Assembly (NCBI RefSeq): GCF_016808095.1
Contig: NC_068973.1
Location: 22,012,501 to 22,076,500, forward strand
Origin: Vigna angularis
Lineage: Eukaryota; Streptophyta; Magnoliopsida; Fabales; Fabaceae
Reading direction: 5' to 3'
Length of the DNA stretch: 64,000 nt
Under the pieces are notes generated by a model. That model worked only from the letters and a program-made list of their open reading frames with translations. It had not been told where the DNA came from and ran no database searches. Shown here in pieces: positions 62,376 to 64,000 of the stretch (positions are counted from its first letter, which is position 1; every line of letters begins with the position of its first letter). The position numbers and the translations under genes are program-made.

Positions 62376-63610
62376 TCAGTCTGAGCTGTCCTCTGTATCT
62401 TCCTCTTCCTCCTCATCTTCATCTTCATCAAATGCATCTTCCTCCTCGGCTCCATCTTCTTCCATATCTCTTGCTGAAGCTTCAGCTGCTCCAGCTCCTC
62501 CTCCATGTACTGGTTCTTCTGGCCAAGCTACGACATTATGGAATTCATCCATAGTCCACCTGTGGGCTGGAGGATTATCATACATCCCCACTATCATCTC
62601 AGCAGTGGCCACCTGCCCTCTGTGAATGGACTGCAACTGAGCACCTATAAGAGACATATACATGTCCCTCATCTGGAATGGTTCTGCTTCATGTGTATCA
62701 GCAGATGTCTGGCTCTGTGCTGGTCCTCTCTCTCTACGAGCACGGCGTGGTGGAACTGGCTGAGCTGCATCCTCACCTCCACAGTACTGTCTATAATAAG
62801 CCTCATCAATAGCTTTTCTTGGCCTCTCAAATGGTGGAACAGAAGTATCCACCCCAGCTTGCTTGCAAAGGTGAGTGATCAAAGAAGGATGTCCTAGTGG
62901 TGCTTTGTTGTTCGAGGTGTTAGCACATACACTGATTTCATCAGCTATTACCTGCCCAATATTAACATTCAAGTTTCTGATAGCACAGTAGATGAATAGT
63001 GCCCTGCTGAGAGTAATATCTGACACATGTGAACATGGCTGAATGTTGGCATGAGAAAATGCCATCCAATACTTTGCAAGAGGAGTCAAATCTGTCCTCC
63101 TAATGTTAACCACTGCGCCAGATCTATTCCTTTGGAAGTGTCCTCCAGGTATACACATTACTCTCTCAACATCCTCAAAGTCAGCACCTTCCTCATGCTA
63201 AGAGCAAACTGACATTGCTCACCAGCCCACACAGTATCCAGGAAGTTGTTGATAGAATCAGGATCAAACCTGATAGCATGGCCTCTAACATAGCCCAAAT
63301 AATTCTCAGCTGGATGATCACCAATCTTCTTTGCATTGGTGTAGAATTCCTTGACCACAGCTATGTTGGCAGGTGCTGGATAAGTGGCTAGCTTTCCCCA
63401 ATCATTCCCTAACACTTGCTCTCCAAATTGAGGAGCAAAGTTAGGTATCATTCCAACCTTTCTCTCCATTAGAAGTCTCCTGTCCTGAACCACCCTAAAG
63501 TGCTTCTCATGTTTCCTAGAGAGGAACCTGCTAGAGTGGGGTTGCTCTGGTTCCTTTTCTTTCCTCTTAGTTGCCATGGTTTTCAATCTCTTTCCTGAAG
63601 AGGATGCCAT
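62376..63610 (-). pseudogene. ORF2 of E7, near-intact with one frameshift
   Basis: The start at 63610 gives MASSSGKRLKTMATKRKEKE. The N-terminal half continues with RKHEKHFRVVQDRRLLMERKVG, NIAVVKEFYTNAKKIG, YLGYVRGHAIRFDPDSINNFL and WAGEQCQFALSM. Near 63190 one base is missing relative to E6, after which the second frame (from 63158) reads GGHFQRNRSGAVVNIRR, LAKYWMAFSHANIQPCSH, NVNIGQVIADEISVCANT, PLGHPSLITHLCKQAG, PPFERPRKAIDEAYYRQY and FQMRDMYMSLIGAQLQ. It ends with an acidic tail rich in Glu/Asp and DTEDSSD. About 410 residues in total, a basic N-terminus and an acidic C-terminus. Family: 'putative plant transposon protein'; function unknown. Confidence 0.8.
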
Positions 63611-64000
63611 TCCTGCATTCAAAACACAAACCAAAACCACAGAACATGATGTTAATCATTAGTAAAACACAGAACACAACTCCTTTCGAAGCTAAGCCAC
63701 CGCTGACGGCCAGAATTTCCCCTCAGCGCCACCAGCGCCACGCAACAAACCAGAAAAATCAAATCTGGCAGAGTGCCGCTCAGCGGTAAATGCCGCTCAG
63801 CGGTGACTCTGCAGATTTTTGAAAATCTTGTTTTGAAGCTTTCCTAACTCCACCCAAATGCAATTTTCATATTTCCAGTTCATAATCATGCAGTTTAATC
63901 GGTTCAAACATCAAATATATCATCAAATCATGCATAGAAATCAAAACCCCTAAATATTCATGCTTTGACAATCACATTCAAATTCAAGAACCTAGAATGA
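63611..64000 (-). other. ORF2 leader of E7 (intron-like)
   Basis: On the element strand TTTTGAATGCAG ends two bases before the ORF2 ATG, a good 3' splice site. Upstream, at about 63670-63815, lie CCGCTGAGCGG/CCGCTCAGCGG-type palindromes and CCCTCAGCG words. The matching intron donor would lie just beyond the window edge if spacing is like that in E4. No gene. Confidence 0.5.

Larger units (their letters stand above)
59805..64000 (-). mobile_element. Family-1 element E7 (minus strand, 5' part outside the window)
   Basis: 3' LTR L12 (61102 to 59805), polypurine tract (61115-61103), 3' UTR, stem-loop (62364-62339), ORF2 (63610 to 62376) and the ORF2 leader running off the right end. It is inserted in E8. 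Its ORF2 is the best preserved, so it may be the youngest copy. Confidence 0.8.

Noticed and set aside
62505..62897. Plus-strand frame opposite ORF2 of E7
   Set aside because: Antisense shadow of the well-supported minus-strand ORF2.

Overview
This window looks like pericentromeric or otherwise repeat-rich nuclear DNA of a flowering plant, most likely a papilionoid legume of the bean/cowpea group. I infer this from the repeat families (SIRE-type copia, a TRIM of a type common in legumes, Athila- and Tat-type gypsy elements, CACTA and Mutator DNA transposons), the plant host gene and a stray plastid tRNA. No library search was possible, so the genus is a guess. Nearly all the sequence is nested, broken transposable elements; I see one convincing host gene.

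The dominant component is one Athila-like LTR retrotransposon family, here called family 1. Its order is LTR - PBS (tRNA-Asp type) - gag - protease - conserved boundary hairpin - leader with an intron donor - ORF2 (the 'putative plant transposon protein' domain, about 410 aa) - stop-proximal stem-loop - long 3' UTR - polypurine tract - LTR. Copies or parts lie at 431-7410 (+), 10811-19612 (-), 34908-41853 (+), 41854-42765 (+, gag only), 43331-46735 (-) and 59805-64000 (-, running off the window). Further isolated LTRs lie at 3690-5241, 11575-12847, 26115-27429, 32162-33323, 43984-45263, 46736-48000 and 52379-53661. No family-1 copy here shows reverse transcriptase, RNase H or integrase, so these copies look non-autonomous.

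Left to right: 1-430 copia-like tail; 431-7410 family-1 copy E1; 7691-10810 SIRE-like copia LTR plus a gag without pol; 10811-19612 family-1 copy E2, which carries a nested LTR, a filler block made of plastid DNA plus a gypsy integrase scrap, and a complete small CACTA element with a 3-bp target duplication. 19613-25548 is the least repetitive stretch. It holds a TRIM at 20102-20478 and a two-exon gene at 23968-24544 for an 80-residue secreted RGF/GOLVEN/CLEL peptide precursor ending in DYTPAKKNPPIHN. 25584-32161 is a degraded Tat-lineage gypsy element with a solo family-1 LTR inside it. 33828-34845 is a gypsy-type transposon ORF with an intron. 34908-46735 holds family-1 copies E4, E5 and E6. 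48001-55050 holds CACTA-associated Ulp1-peptidase genes broken by a Tekay-type fragment, family-1 LTRs and a Mutator-like element with 240-bp inverted repeats and a 9-bp target duplication. 56433-59804 is a second Athila lineage, cut in its RT start by the family-1 element that ends the window.

The most interesting signals are in family 1. A short stem-loop with an almost fixed loop (TACTGATG) and compensating stem changes sits 9-12 nt after the ORF2 stop in every copy that reaches that point, and related stem-loops form arrays. The LTR 3' end seems to have absorbed a second copy of the primer-binding region. The 13-mer polypurine tract recurs inside the element at conserved places. GC-rich palindromic blocks in the LTR promoter and in the ORF2 leader match each other within each lineage. 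Together these suggest that ORF2 has its own regulated, possibly spliced, expression unit.
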